Positions 35,131 through 43,805 of a stretch of DNA of 64,000 nucleotides are shown piece by piece. The stretch is from CAVPJW01 sp963705525 (GTDB lineage: Bacteria > Acidobacteriota > Vicinamibacteria > Vicinamibacterales > CAVPJW01): assembly GCA_963705525.1 (NCBI GenBank), contig CAVPJW010000002.1, forward strand, positions 372,001 through 436,000. Direction: 5' to 3'. The notes under the pieces are model-generated. The model was not told the origin of the DNA, made no database searches, and saw nothing but the letters and a program-made list of their open reading frames with translations. Position 1 is the first letter of the stretch. Every line of letters begins with the position of its first letter. Both the position numbers and the translations under genes were made by a program.

Positions 35131-35997
35131 GTGCCGAAGCGACAGGAGTCGGTTGCGTCCGATCTCGACACGCTGCGCGCCTACCTCCGCGAAGTTGCCG
35201 GTTGTCCGCGCGTGACGGCGGAAGAAGAGCGCGAGCTCGGTCGCCGAATCCAGGCGGAGCATGATGAAGAAGCGCTGCGTCTGCTGGTCGAGTCGAACCT
35301 TCGGTTCGTGATCAGTTATGCCAAGGCCTATCGAGGTCTTGGCGTGTCGTTCCTCGATCTGATTCACGAGGGGAATCTCGGTCTGATCGAGGCGGCCAGG
35401 CGCTTTGATCCATCCAGGAACGTCAAGTTCGTCACCTATGCGGTGTGGTGGATCCGGCAGTCGATCGTCCACGCACTGTCCGAGCAGGCCCGCGCCTTTA
35501 CGCTTCCGGCCAAGCTGTCCGGCGTCGCCGCGCGGTTCGGTCGCGACGTCGCCGCCCTGACGGCGCAGCTGGATCACGTGCCGACGAGCCGGGAGATTGC
35601 CGACGACATGGAGTTGTCGGAAGCGACGGTGGACGCATTGCTCCAGATTAGCGGCGACGACCTGTCGCTCAGCGAGCGCGTGGGTGGATCGGGCGATGAC
35701 GAGGGTCGCGAGCTGGGAGAGACGATCGAGCAGGAATCCGTGCCGCCCGTCGAGGTCGAGCTGATTCAGGAATCGTTCCTCGTGCAGGTGAGGCGGGCGT
35801 TGTCGGAGCTCGATGACAAGGAAGAGGAAGTGATGCGGCTGCGGTACGGCATCGATGGCGCCGAACCGTTCACGCTCCAGCAGATCGGCGATCGGATGCA
35901 CCTGTCGCGCGAGCGGATTCGACAGATCGAAGCCCGGGCCAAGGAAAAGCTCCGGCGATCGAAGAAGGCGCTCGATCTGCGCAGCTATCTGAATTGA
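35131..35997 (+). CDS. RNA polymerase sigma factor, sigma-70 family (group 2/3, RpoD-like)
   Basis: A 288-residue sigma factor with regions 1.2 (TLRAYLREVAGCPRVTAEEE), 2 (NLRFVISYAKAYRGLG, LIHEGNLGLIEAARRFDP, FVTYAVWWIRQSI), 3 (VPTSREIADDMELSE) and 4 (TLQQIGDRMHLSRERIRQIE). It lacks region 1.1 and the long non-conserved insert of the primary sigma, so it is an alternative factor. The RpoH-box is not present. Its place after dnaK-dnaJ-hspR suggests a stress role, but this is inference from context. Confidence 0.9.
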   Translation: MPKRQESVASDLDTLRAYLREVAGCPRVTAEEERELGRRIQAEHDEEALRLLVESNLRFVISYAKAYRGLGVSFLDLIHEGNLGLIEAARRFDPSRNVKFVTYAVWWIRQSIVHALSEQARAFTLPAKLSGVAARFGRDVAALTAQLDHVPTSREIADDMELSEATVDALLQISGDDLSLSERVGGSGDDEGRELGETIEQESVPPVEVELIQESFLVQVRRALSELDDKEEEVMRLRYGIDGAEPFTLQQIGDRMHLSRERIRQIEARAKEKLRRSKKALDLRSYLN

Positions 35998-36040
35998 TGA
36001 AGTCAGCCGGTCGCGCCGGCGTTCGCGGAATGAGGGATCC

Positions 36041-36880
36041 ATGGCCTGCCCGATTTGTCACGACACCGGCTGGAGCACTGTCGAGCAGGACGGCGTTCGT
36101 CGTGTCACCCGGTGCCAGTGCTGGCAGGAGCGCATGGGTGAACAGCTGCTCGGTGCGGCTCGCATTCCACGGCGATATCACCACTGCGACCTGACCAATT
36201 TCCAGGCGTACAACGAGCAACTGGGCCGGGCCGTCACCGCGGCTCGTCGGCTGGCCGAGCAGTTTCCTGCCACCGATCGCGGCGTGTTCTTTCTCGGTCC
36301 TCCAGGAGTGGGGAAGACCCACCTGGCGGTGGCCGTTCTCAAGGAAATCATCCGGACGCGCGGCGCTCGCGGCGTGTTCTACGACACGCGCGATCTGTTG
36401 AAGCTTATTCGAAGCACCTACGACCGCGAAGTGCGCACCACGGAGGTGCAGGTACTGCGCCCGGTGATGGAGGCAGACCTGCTCGTGCTGGACGATCTCG
36501 GCGCCGAGAAGACGTCGGAATGGGTCGAGGAGACCTTGAACCTCATCGTCAACACCCGCTACAACGAGCGCCGGACGACGCTCTTCACGTCGAACTACGA
36601 GGACAAGGGGCCTGACAACGCCGACCCGGATTCGCTCCTGTTCCGCATCGGATATCGCATGCGCTCGCGGCTGCACGAGATGTGTGAATTCATCGACATC
36701 GATGGCGCCGATTACCGGGAGCTTCCGCCGAACGGTGATGTCAACGATCTCCTGATGCTCTGGAAGCGCCGGCCATCACGGAAGGCGGCCAGCGTGCGTG
36801 CCGGCGCCCCGCTCAAGGCGCAGCTCAAGGACAACCGTGCCGATCTGAAGTGGCCCGGCGGTCGCGCCGGTTCGTCATAG
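36041..36880 (+). CDS. DnaC/DnaI-like helicase-loader ATPase
   Basis: A 279-residue AAA+ protein. The N-terminus carries a probable zinc site, CPIC (residues 3-6) and CQC (25-27). Walker A is GPPGVGKTH, Walker B LLVLDDLGAE, sensor I TSNYE, and a C-terminal arginine-rich region follows (GYRMRSRLHEMCEF). This matches IstB/DnaC-type loaders that place the replicative helicase on DNA. No transposase is adjacent, so an IS21 helper is unlikely. The ATG has GAGGG five bases upstream. hemW starts 12 nt after its stop. Confidence 0.85.
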   Translation: MACPICHDTGWSTVEQDGVRRVTRCQCWQERMGEQLLGAARIPRRYHHCDLTNFQAYNEQLGRAVTAARRLAEQFPATDRGVFFLGPPGVGKTHLAVAVLKEIIRTRGARGVFYDTRDLLKLIRSTYDREVRTTEVQVLRPVMEADLLVLDDLGAEKTSEWVEETLNLIVNTRYNERRTTLFTSNYEDKGPDNADPDSLLFRIGYRMRSRLHEMCEFIDIDGADYRELPPNGDVNDLLMLWKRRPSRKAASVRAGAPLKAQLKDNRADLKWPGGRAGSS

Positions 36881-36892
36881 GGCGCCTTCTCT

Positions 36893-38036
36893 GTGCTCGG
36901 CCTCTACATCCACGTTCCCTTCTGCTCGGCGATCTGCAACTACTGCAACTTCAATCGAGGCTTGTTCGACGCCGGGCTGAAGAGCGCCTACGTTGACGCC
37001 CTCCTGAAGGAAATTCGACAGAAAGGCGAGTCGCCTTGGAGCGGCGATACTCTTCCCATTCCGGTCGACACGATCTTTCTTCGGGGGCGGCACGCCGTCC
37101 CTGCTCGATCCCGCAGAAGTGCGCGATCTGATCGGCGCGTGTCTCGACACATTTGCCGTCGATCAGGGCGCCGAGGTGACGCTCGAGGCGAATCCGGAGA
37201 CGTTGACCGTCGAACGCCTGGCGGCGTTCCGCGCGGCGGGCATCAATCGCGTGAGCCTCGGCGTGCAGTCCTTTCTCGATCGGGATCTCGCGCGTCTCGG
37301 GCGGATCCACGATCAGGCACAGGCGGCACGCGCGTTTGGGCATGCCCGAGAAGCCGGGTTCGACAATATCAATCTGGATCTCATGCTGTGGCTGCCCGAA
37401 CAGTCCGTGGCTGATTGCCTCGAGTCGGTGGACCGCGCGGTCGCGCTGTCGCCCGAGCACTTGTCGATCTACATGCTCGAGCTCTATCCGAACGCGCCCC
37501 TCAGAGAGGAGATGGCCCGCGCCCACTGGTCGCTGGCGCCCGACGATGACGCCGCGGACATGTATGTGATAACGCTCGAACGGCTCGAGCGGGCGGGGTA
37601 TCACCAGTATGAGATCTCGAATGTCGCGCGCGACGGGCGTCGGTCGCGGCACAACCTCAAATACTGGACGGGCGGCGAGTGGCTGGGGTTCGGGCCGGGC
37701 GCCCATTCCACGTGCGGCGGGTGGCGGACGAAGAACGTGTCAGGCACGATGGACTATGTCAGCCGTGTAAACGCCGGCGACAGACCCGAAGACCAGCGTC
37801 GGGCCCTCACACCGCAGGAACAGATGGAAGAGGCGCTCTTTCTGGGCCTGCGGCTGACCGACGGCATCGATCTCGATGCCTTCACCCGGCGCTACGGCCT
37901 GGATGTCTGGCAGAATTACGCGGCCGACCTGATGCCGCGGATCGAGGCGGGGCTGCTCGTCTACGAGGGCGGGCGGTTGCGCCTGACCCGCGACGGCATG
38001 CTGCTGTCGAATGACGTGATGAGTGTTTTCGTCTGA
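36893..38036 (+). pseudogene. hemW: HemW-like radical SAM protein, broken by a single-base frameshift
   Basis: The product resembles HemW (coproporphyrinogen oxidase-like, now seen as a heme chaperone). The first frame (GTG 36893) gives the radical SAM cysteines in CSAICNYCNF and reaches VDTIF; the expected continuation FGGGTPSLLDP appears only in the next frame. One extra base near 37079 (in TTTCTTC) explains this. The rest is intact to 38036: ANPETLT, RVSLGVQSF, NINLDLMLWLP, the GFGPGAHS region and a C-terminal HemN-type domain. With one base removed the protein would be about 380 residues, a normal length. A sequencing or assembly error is as likely as real inactivation. Confidence 0.85.
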
Positions 38037-38081
38037 CGCGCCAAGTACGCTAGAGTATGGCCTTTCGTCAAGGAGGCGTGG

Positions 38082-38609
38082 ATGCGATTTAGACTTGGTA
38101 CGGCGGCGGCGGGCCGACGCGACGCTTGGATTGGCTTGACCCTCGCGGCGATTGTTCTCGCGTTCGTCATCACGGCGGGAGTGCGGACGTCAGCGACCGC
38201 TGGTGGCGATCAGACCGCCCCAGCCCCGCCACAGCCAGCGCCGCCCGCGCGCGTTTTCAATCTCGGCGCCGCGATGATCCTGAACAACATCAAGCCCGAC
38301 AAGACCGCCGATTTCGAGATGGTGATGGGCAAGGTGAAGGAAGCCCTGCAAAAAAGCGAGGATCCGATTCGCAAGCAGCAGCTGGCGAGCTGGAAAGTGT
38401 ACAAGGCAGCTGAACCCGGGCCGAACAACAGCGCGTTGTATGTGTTCGTGATGGATCCGGCTGTGAAGGATTCCGACTACACCATCGGGAAAATTCTCTC
38501 GGAGGGGTTTCCGACGGAGGTCCAGGAGCTCTACAAGACGTTTTCAGAGTCCTATGCAGGCGGTCAGACCCCGATCAATCTCACGCCTGTCAGCGACATG
38601 AGCAAGTAG
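38082..38609 (+). CDS. Small exported protein of unknown function
   Basis: A 175-residue protein with an N-terminal membrane/signal segment (residues about 16-33), a Pro/Ala-rich linker and a compact domain from about residue 58: FNLGAAMILNNIKPDKTADFE, KQQLASWKVYKA, LYVFVMDP. The pattern (a strand, a helix with DKTADFE, then a second strand with YVFVMDP) hints at a dimeric ferredoxin-like barrel as in antibiotic-biosynthesis monooxygenase folds, but I cannot assign a family. A strong AAGGAGG (38070-38076) lies five bases before the ATG. Confidence 0.75.
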   Translation: MRFRLGTAAAGRRDAWIGLTLAAIVLAFVITAGVRTSATAGGDQTAPAPPQPAPPARVFNLGAAMILNNIKPDKTADFEMVMGKVKEALQKSEDPIRKQQLASWKVYKAAEPGPNNSALYVFVMDPAVKDSDYTIGKILSEGFPTEVQELYKTFSESYAGGQTPINLTPVSDMSK

Positions 38610-38662
38610 CCGCGACAGTTGAGAGGGCGGCGCGCGAGCCGCGCCCGCCCTCGACACTCCCC

Positions 38663-39163
38663 TCAGAACGCGACATTGATCCCCGCGTAGAGTCGTTGAG
38701 ACTTCGTGTGAAGTGGTGATCCGTACAGTTTGAACAGACGATAGTCCACCCTGACGCGAAGGGGACCCGCCACGGGAATCTTCACGCCGCCACCCGTGTT
38801 GATGCCGAAGTTCGTCTCCTGGGACAGCGTGACGTCGGCAAGGTCTTCGAGCTGCTCGCGATAGAACCCGCCGCCGATCGTGAAGTACGCCTGCACGCCG
38901 CCCGGGTTCGGCGTCTGCACAAGTCCGTTGAACATTCCGGTGCGCAGGCTCGGAGCGAGTGCCTGATCGTCCTGCGAGGTCGACGAGTATTCGAACTCGA
39001 ACCCGACGATCAAGAGGCTGACACCGATGGAGAAGCCCTTGGCCAGACGGGTGGCCGGCGTGGTGGTCATGCCGATAAACGCAGTGGCGTCGGCAAACGC
39101 GGTGCCGGGTGCGGCTACCAGGGCAAGCACGAATGCGGCGCGGACGAAGCGGGGCCTGGTCAC
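38663..39163 (-). CDS. Outer-membrane beta-barrel-like protein
   Basis: A protein of about 166 residues with a signal peptide (RAAFVLALVAAPGTAFAD) and a Gly/aromatic alternating pattern: GFSIGVSLLIVGFEFEYS, YFTIGGGFYRE, NFGINTGGGVKI, LRVRVDYRLFKL, and a C-terminal aromatic residue (YAGINVAF). This fits a small eight-stranded outer-membrane barrel. The GTG at 39163 is chosen because AGGGAG lies five bases upstream; a longer reading to 39238 adds a charged stretch before the signal peptide. The function is unknown. Confidence 0.75.
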   Translation of the reverse strand: MTRPRFVRAAFVLALVAAPGTAFADATAFIGMTTTPATRLAKGFSIGVSLLIVGFEFEYSSTSQDDQALAPSLRTGMFNGLVQTPNPGGVQAYFTIGGGFYREQLEDLADVTLSQETNFGINTGGGVKIPVAGPLRVRVDYRLFKLYGSPLHTKSQRLYAGINVAF

Positions 39164-39280
39164 GTGGTCTCCCTTGAACGCGAGAACTGGGTTAGGCGGG
39201 CGCCGGTTCCGCCCACGGCATTTATCGGTCGATGACAAGGGGGCAGTGGGGCTCGCTCTGCCGGGACTGGTCCAGCATGG

Positions 39281-39286
39281 TACAAT
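39281..39286 (+). promoter_or_regulatory. -10-like TACAAT before the desaturase gene
   Basis: TACAAT lies 23 bases upstream of the GTG at 39310. No strong -35 or Shine-Dalgarno sequence is visible. Confidence 0.4.
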
Positions 39287-39309
39287 GGCACGGATCGTTC
39301 ACCATACAG

Positions 39310-40314
39310 GTGCCCGTGAAGTCACACTACTACAGTCAGCACGCGACCGCACTCAGGGCTGAGCTCAGCCGCGAGTTTCCACGCGCATTGCTGGTAGAGC
39401 TGCACCGGAAATCGGCCATCCGTCACTTGACGATCACGGTCCGGCAGTTCCTCATGCTCGCGGCATTCACCGCGGCCCTCATCTACGTCGAGAACCCGCT
39501 GATCTGGATTCCGCTGGCGCTGGCCCAGGGGTTCACCGTGTTCAACTTCACGGTGCTCCTGCACGAGGTGGTGCACCACACCATCTTCGAGCGGCGTCAC
39601 CAGCGTGCCGAGCGGCTGCTGGGGCTTCTCTATGCGGTGCCGAGCGGAATCTCGGCCAGCCAGTTCACTCGCTGGCACCTTGACCATCACGCCGAGCTTG
39701 GTTCCGAAGAGGACGATCCGAAGCGCCACCATCTGTCGCCCAAAATCAACAAGCGCTGGTACAAGCTGCTTTACTGCTCGCCGGCGCTCTTTCCGATCTA
39801 TTTCCGGGCGGCGCGTCGCGAGACGTCCACCTACCCGCGCGAGTTGCAGCAGCGGATCGCGTTCGAGCGCCGCCTGTCGATCGTGTCGCATCTCGCGGTC
39901 CTCGCGGGCATCTGGCTGATCTGGGGATTCGACGCGGCCCTGCGCGCGTACATCGTGCCGATATTCTTCGTTTTTCCAATTGCCTTCACGCTCAACCGCG
40001 TCGGACAGCATTACGATATCGATCCCGACGATCCCGCAAAATGGGGCACGCTGATGCGGGGAAACTGGTTCTGGGACTTCGCCTATCTGAATTCGAATTA
40101 CCACCTCGAGCATCACTATTTTCCTGGCGTGCCATTCTTCAACCTGCCGCGACTGCAGCGCGAGCTGAAGGGATTTTACGCGCGCCACGGCATGCGCTGG
40201 CAAACCTACTCCGGTCTCATCTACGGTTGGTTGATCTGCAACAAGGCTCCTCACACCGACTGGAGCCTCTCGGAGCCCGACGCCCCCGCGCGATCGCACG
40301 CCACCGTGAGGTAG
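39310..40314 (+). CDS. Membrane fatty acid desaturase
   Basis: A 334-residue diiron membrane desaturase. The three histidine boxes are H85xxxH89H90 (HEVVHH), H123xxH126H127 (HLDHH) and H265xxH268H269 (HLEHH); H234 (GQHYD) may be an extra ligand. Hydrophobic segments flank them (about 45-80 and 190-225). It should introduce a double bond into lipid acyl chains; the position cannot be told, and a carotenoid hydroxylase or ketolase remains possible. The start is chosen at GTG 39310 because upstream residues lack any conserved look and a -10 box lies between. The acyl-CoA dehydrogenase follows after 12 nt. Confidence 0.85.
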   Translation: MPVKSHYYSQHATALRAELSREFPRALLVELHRKSAIRHLTITVRQFLMLAAFTAALIYVENPLIWIPLALAQGFTVFNFTVLLHEVVHHTIFERRHQRAERLLGLLYAVPSGISASQFTRWHLDHHAELGSEEDDPKRHHLSPKINKRWYKLLYCSPALFPIYFRAARRETSTYPRELQQRIAFERRLSIVSHLAVLAGIWLIWGFDAALRAYIVPIFFVFPIAFTLNRVGQHYDIDPDDPAKWGTLMRGNWFWDFAYLNSNYHLEHHYFPGVPFFNLPRLQRELKGFYARHGMRWQTYSGLIYGWLICNKAPHTDWSLSEPDAPARSHATVR

Positions 40315-40326
40315 CGGCCGGCTCCG

Positions 40327-41469
40327 ATGGACTTCAGGCTCACTGAAGAACAGCGCCTTCTCCGCCAGTCGGTCCGCGAATTCGCCGAAGCCGAGATTCG
40401 TCCGCACGTCCGCGAATGGGATCAGGCGGCGCATTTTCCGATCGAAGTCGTGCCGGCCATCGGCCGGCTGGGCCTGATGGGCATGCAGATTCCCGAGCAG
40501 TACGGTGGTGCGGGCCTGACAGCCGTCGACTACTGCATCTGCCTCGAAGAACTGAGTCGGGTCGATCCGGGCGTGGCGCTCTCAGTCGCCGCGCACAACG
40601 GGTTGTGCTGCGCGCACATTCTGAGGTTCGCGTCGGAGGATCAGCGGTCGCGCTATCTCCCGAAACTGGCACGAGGCGAGTGGATCGGCGCCTGGGGCCT
40701 GACCGAATCGACCTCGGGCAGCGACGCGGCCGCCATGCGCACAGTCGCCGTCCGGAGCGACGCCGGCTGGATCCTGAACGGGTCCAAGACCTTTACAACC
40801 CACGGGCACGTGGGCGATGTCATGGTCGTGATGGCAGTGACCGATCGCGCCAAAGCTCATCGTGGCATCTCCGCGTTCATTGTGCCGCGGGGCACGCCGG
40901 GGATGGCTGCGGGCAAGAAAGAAGACAAGCTCGGAATGCGCGCCAGCGACACGAGCGAAGTCGTGTTCGACAACTGCCGCATCGACGCCTCCCAGTTGAT
41001 CGGACACGAAGGCCAGGGATTCGTCAACGTTCTGCAGGTGCTCGACGCGGGTCGCATCGGGATTGCGGCGCTGGCGGTCGGGCTCGCAGCCGGCGCTTAT
41101 GAAGCCGCGTTGAAGTATGCGCGCGAGCGGAAGCAATTCGGGCACCCGGTCGTGTCGTTCGAGGCGATCGGATGGAAACTCGCCGACATGGCCAGCAGGC
41201 TCGAGGCCGCGCGCCTGCTCGTGTATCGAGCCGCCTGCCTGAAGGATCAGGGGCGCAGGATGACGCTCGAGTCGGCGATGGCCAAGCTCTTTGCCAGCGA
41301 GATGGCGGTGCGCGCCGCGGAAGAGTGCGTGCAAATCCACGGCGGGTATGGATTCGTGAAGGACTACCCTGCGGAAAAGTACTATCGCGACGTCAAGCTG
41401 ACCACGATCGGCGAAGGCACCAGCGAGATACAGCGCCTGGTCATCGCCCGGCACCTTCTTGACAACTGA
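40327..41469 (+). CDS. Acyl-CoA dehydrogenase
   Basis: A 380-residue FAD enzyme that oxidises an acyl-CoA to the enoyl-CoA. Visible are the N-terminal helical domain, FAD/substrate motifs WGLTESTSGSDAAAMRT and FTTHGHVGDV, the QIHGGYGFVKDYPAEKYYRD stretch and the catalytic-base region TIGEGTSEIQRL. The glutamate in GEGTSE is the usual position in short-chain enzymes. It overlaps or abuts meaB and is followed by an epimerase, so it probably works on a short or branched acyl-CoA. Confidence 0.92.
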   Translation: MDFRLTEEQRLLRQSVREFAEAEIRPHVREWDQAAHFPIEVVPAIGRLGLMGMQIPEQYGGAGLTAVDYCICLEELSRVDPGVALSVAAHNGLCCAHILRFASEDQRSRYLPKLARGEWIGAWGLTESTSGSDAAAMRTVAVRSDAGWILNGSKTFTTHGHVGDVMVVMAVTDRAKAHRGISAFIVPRGTPGMAAGKKEDKLGMRASDTSEVVFDNCRIDASQLIGHEGQGFVNVLQVLDAGRIGIAALAVGLAAGAYEAALKYARERKQFGHPVVSFEAIGWKLADMASRLEAARLLVYRAACLKDQGRRMTLESAMAKLFASEMAVRAAEECVQIHGGYGFVKDYPAEKYYRDVKLTTIGEGTSEIQRLVIARHLLDN

Positions 41470-41491
41470 ACCGACCGGCCGCTCGGAGCGA

Positions 41492-42457
41492 ATGGAGGAT
41501 GCCGCCGCCTCGCTCGGGGCCCGCGTTCTTCGCGGCGATCCCCGCGCGCTCGCGCGCGCGATCTCGCTCGTCGAAGACGAGGACCCCGCCGGCGTCGAGG
41601 TGATCCAACAGATCTTCCCGAGCACGGGGCGCGCCTACCTGATTGGGGTCACCGGTCCGCCCGGTGCGGGCAAGAGCACCCTGGTCGATCGGATGACCTC
41701 TCAGCTTCGTGGGAAACGCTTGACCGTCGGCATCGTCGCGGTCGATCCGAGCAGCCCGTTCACGGGCGGCGCACTCTTGGGCGATCGCGTGCGGATGCAG
41801 GCGCACGCGACCGACGCCGGGGTGTTCATTCGCAGCATGGCCACCCGCGGGTATCTCGGGGGACTTGCGCGCACGACGAGCGATGTGGCGCTGATGCTCG
41901 ATGCGGCGGGGAAGGATGTCGTCATTATCGAGACAGTGGGCGTTGGTCAGGACGAGGTGGACATCGTTCGCGCGGCGGATGTGTGCATCGTCACCCTGGT
42001 GCCAGGATCCGGCGACGATGTGCAGGCGCTCAAGGCGGGCATCATGGAGATTGCCGACGTGTTCGTCGTGAACAAGATCGATCGGGAAGGCGCCGATCGC
42101 GCCGTCGCGGCGATCGAAGCGATGCTCTCGCTCCACTCGTTCCGACCGGGCGAATGGCGTCCGCCCATCATCAAGACGCAGGCGACGACGGGCATCGGCG
42201 TGCCGGCGCTGATCGAGGCCATCGAGCAGTTTCGGGGGCACCCGGGCGGACTGTCAGCGAGTCGGCGGCGAATCCGGAGCCGGACGCGCCTGATGGAGAT
42301 TCTCACGCAGATCTTTCTCCGGCATGTCGAGGAGACGACACTGGATCAGACAGAGCTCGATCGTACGGTGGACCGAATCGCCAGGCGGGAGATCGATCCG
42401 TACAGCGCTGCGAGAGACCTCCTCAACCGCGTGCTAGGGGGCGACGCTTCCCGATGA
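41492..42457 (+). CDS. meaB: MeaB/ArgK-type GTPase, chaperone of B12-dependent mutases
   Basis: A G3E-type GTPase of about 321 residues that loads and protects adenosylcobalamin in acyl-CoA mutases. Motifs: Walker A GVTGPPGAGKST (residues 52-63), VDPSSPFTGGALLGDRVRM (switch region), ETVGVGQDE, and NKIDREGAD for guanine specificity. The ATG at 41492 is preferred; the TTG at 41459 would overlap the dehydrogenase stop and add 11 unconserved residues. Its stop overlaps the epimerase start (ATGA). It may serve the mutase encoded at 7.4-9.5 kb, a separate methylmalonyl-CoA mutase, or both. Confidence 0.92.
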   Translation: MEDAAASLGARVLRGDPRALARAISLVEDEDPAGVEVIQQIFPSTGRAYLIGVTGPPGAGKSTLVDRMTSQLRGKRLTVGIVAVDPSSPFTGGALLGDRVRMQAHATDAGVFIRSMATRGYLGGLARTTSDVALMLDAAGKDVVIIETVGVGQDEVDIVRAADVCIVTLVPGSGDDVQALKAGIMEIADVFVVNKIDREGADRAVAAIEAMLSLHSFRPGEWRPPIIKTQATTGIGVPALIEAIEQFRGHPGGLSASRRRIRSRTRLMEILTQIFLRHVEETTLDQTELDRTVDRIARREIDPYSAARDLLNRVLGGDASR

Positions 42458-43743
42458 AGGCGACGCTGGATCACGTGGGGATCGCTGTCAGCGATCTCCC
42501 TCAGGCGCTCGCGTTTTTCCGGGATGCCCTGGGCCTCGAGGTCAGCCTTCCCGAAGACGTGCCTTCGCAGCGCGTCCGCGTGCGACACCTCTGCACGGGA
42601 CCGGCCGAGCTCGAGCTGTTGGAGGCGACTGACCCTTCCTCTTCGATTGCGCGCTTCATCGAGAAACGCGGCCCCGGTCTCCACCACATCACGCTCCGAG
42701 TGGACGACATCGATGTCGCGCTGAGCCTACTGACCGAGCGGGGCGTGCGGTTGATCGACTCGCAGGCCAGGCCGGGCGCCGGCGGATCCCGCGTCGCGTT
42801 CATTCATCCGTCGAGCGCGCACGGCGTTCTGGTGGAGCTCAAGGAGGCAACGGGCTCCCGGCAGACGGCTGCCGACACGTCGGGCAGGGCCGATCGCCAC
42901 CGCGTCCGGCGGATGACGCTCGGCGACCTTGAGCTTGTCTCGCTTTCTGACGGGAGTTTTCGGCTCGACGGTGGCGCCATGTTCGGCGTCGTCCCCCGGC
43001 CGTTATGGGAGAAGAAGGCACAGCCCGACGACCGAAACCGGATCCGACTGGGCCTGAGGCCGCTCCTGGTGCTGGGAGAAAAGCGAATGCTGATTGATGC
43101 GGGCATCGGCGACAAGCTCGACGCGAAGCACGCCGAGATGTACGGGGTCGAAGACCCGAATCATCTTGAATCGAGCCTGGCCGCGGCCGGCCTGGAGCCC
43201 GCGGACATCGACATCGTCCTTGCCACTCATCTCCATTTCGACCACGCGGGCGGGTTCACTCGACGAGAGTCGGCCGGGTTCGCGCCGCGCTTTCCCAACG
43301 CGCAGTACTTGATTCGGCGCGGCGAATGGGAAGCCGCGATGACGCCCAGCGAGCGAACTCGTGCGAGCTATCAGCCCGAGAGCTTTCTGCCACTGGCCGA
43401 CCGCGGGTTGGTGCGGTTCATTGAAGAAGATCAGGAGATCATCCCGGGAGTCCGCGTGCGCCGGACCGGCGGACATACTGAGCACCACCAGCTGGTCGAG
43501 ATGTCGGGGGGAGGTCGGAAGGCCATCTTCGTGGGTGATCTGATTCCGACCACGGCGCACCTCGCCGATGCGTGGATCATGAGCTACGATCTGTTCCCCG
43601 CGACGACGCTGGAGTTCAAGTGCGGCGTGGTTCGGGAAGCCGTCGATCGGGAACACGTGATCCTGTTCGAACACGATCCCGAGGTCGCCGGTGGTGTCAT
43701 ACGACTCACAGGCGGAAAGCGCACGATCGAACCCTGCTTGTGA
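42454..43743 (+). CDS. Fusion: methylmalonyl-CoA epimerase-like domain plus metallo-beta-lactamase-fold hydrolase
   Basis: One uninterrupted 429-residue frame. Residues 1-133 form a VOC-fold methylmalonyl-CoA epimerase: LDHVGIAVSDL (metal ligand H7), GLHHITLRV (H78) and VLVELKEA (E128). Residues about 154-429 form a metallo-beta-lactamase-fold hydrolase: THLHFDHAGG (HxHxDH), GGHTEHHQ, VGDLIPT and FEHDPE. A polar linker of about 20 residues (GSRQTAADTSGRADRH) joins them. Met154 (42913) could also serve as an internal start, giving the hydrolase alone. The epimerase converts S- to R-methylmalonyl-CoA; the hydrolase substrate is unknown, perhaps a thioester or lactone. The start overlaps the meaB stop. 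I know of no such standard fusion. Confidence 0.85.
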   Translation: MKATLDHVGIAVSDLPQALAFFRDALGLEVSLPEDVPSQRVRVRHLCTGPAELELLEATDPSSSIARFIEKRGPGLHHITLRVDDIDVALSLLTERGVRLIDSQARPGAGGSRVAFIHPSSAHGVLVELKEATGSRQTAADTSGRADRHRVRRMTLGDLELVSLSDGSFRLDGGAMFGVVPRPLWEKKAQPDDRNRIRLGLRPLLVLGEKRMLIDAGIGDKLDAKHAEMYGVEDPNHLESSLAAAGLEPADIDIVLATHLHFDHAGGFTRRESAGFAPRFPNAQYLIRRGEWEAAMTPSERTRASYQPESFLPLADRGLVRFIEEDQEIIPGVRVRRTGGHTEHHQLVEMSGGGRKAIFVGDLIPTTAHLADAWIMSYDLFPATTLEFKCGVVREAVDREHVILFEHDPEVAGGVIRLTGGKRTIEPCL

Positions 43744-43805
43744 CATAGGAGCCTGAGCAAAGGGCACGGACCACTGTGACCCTGACCGAACCTCAGCGGA
43801 GGGCT

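Noticed and set aside
36041..36880. IstB transposition helper of an IS21-type element
   Set aside because: No transposase, inverted ends or target duplications are visible, and the N-terminal CxxC/CxC site suits a DnaC/DnaI-like loader.
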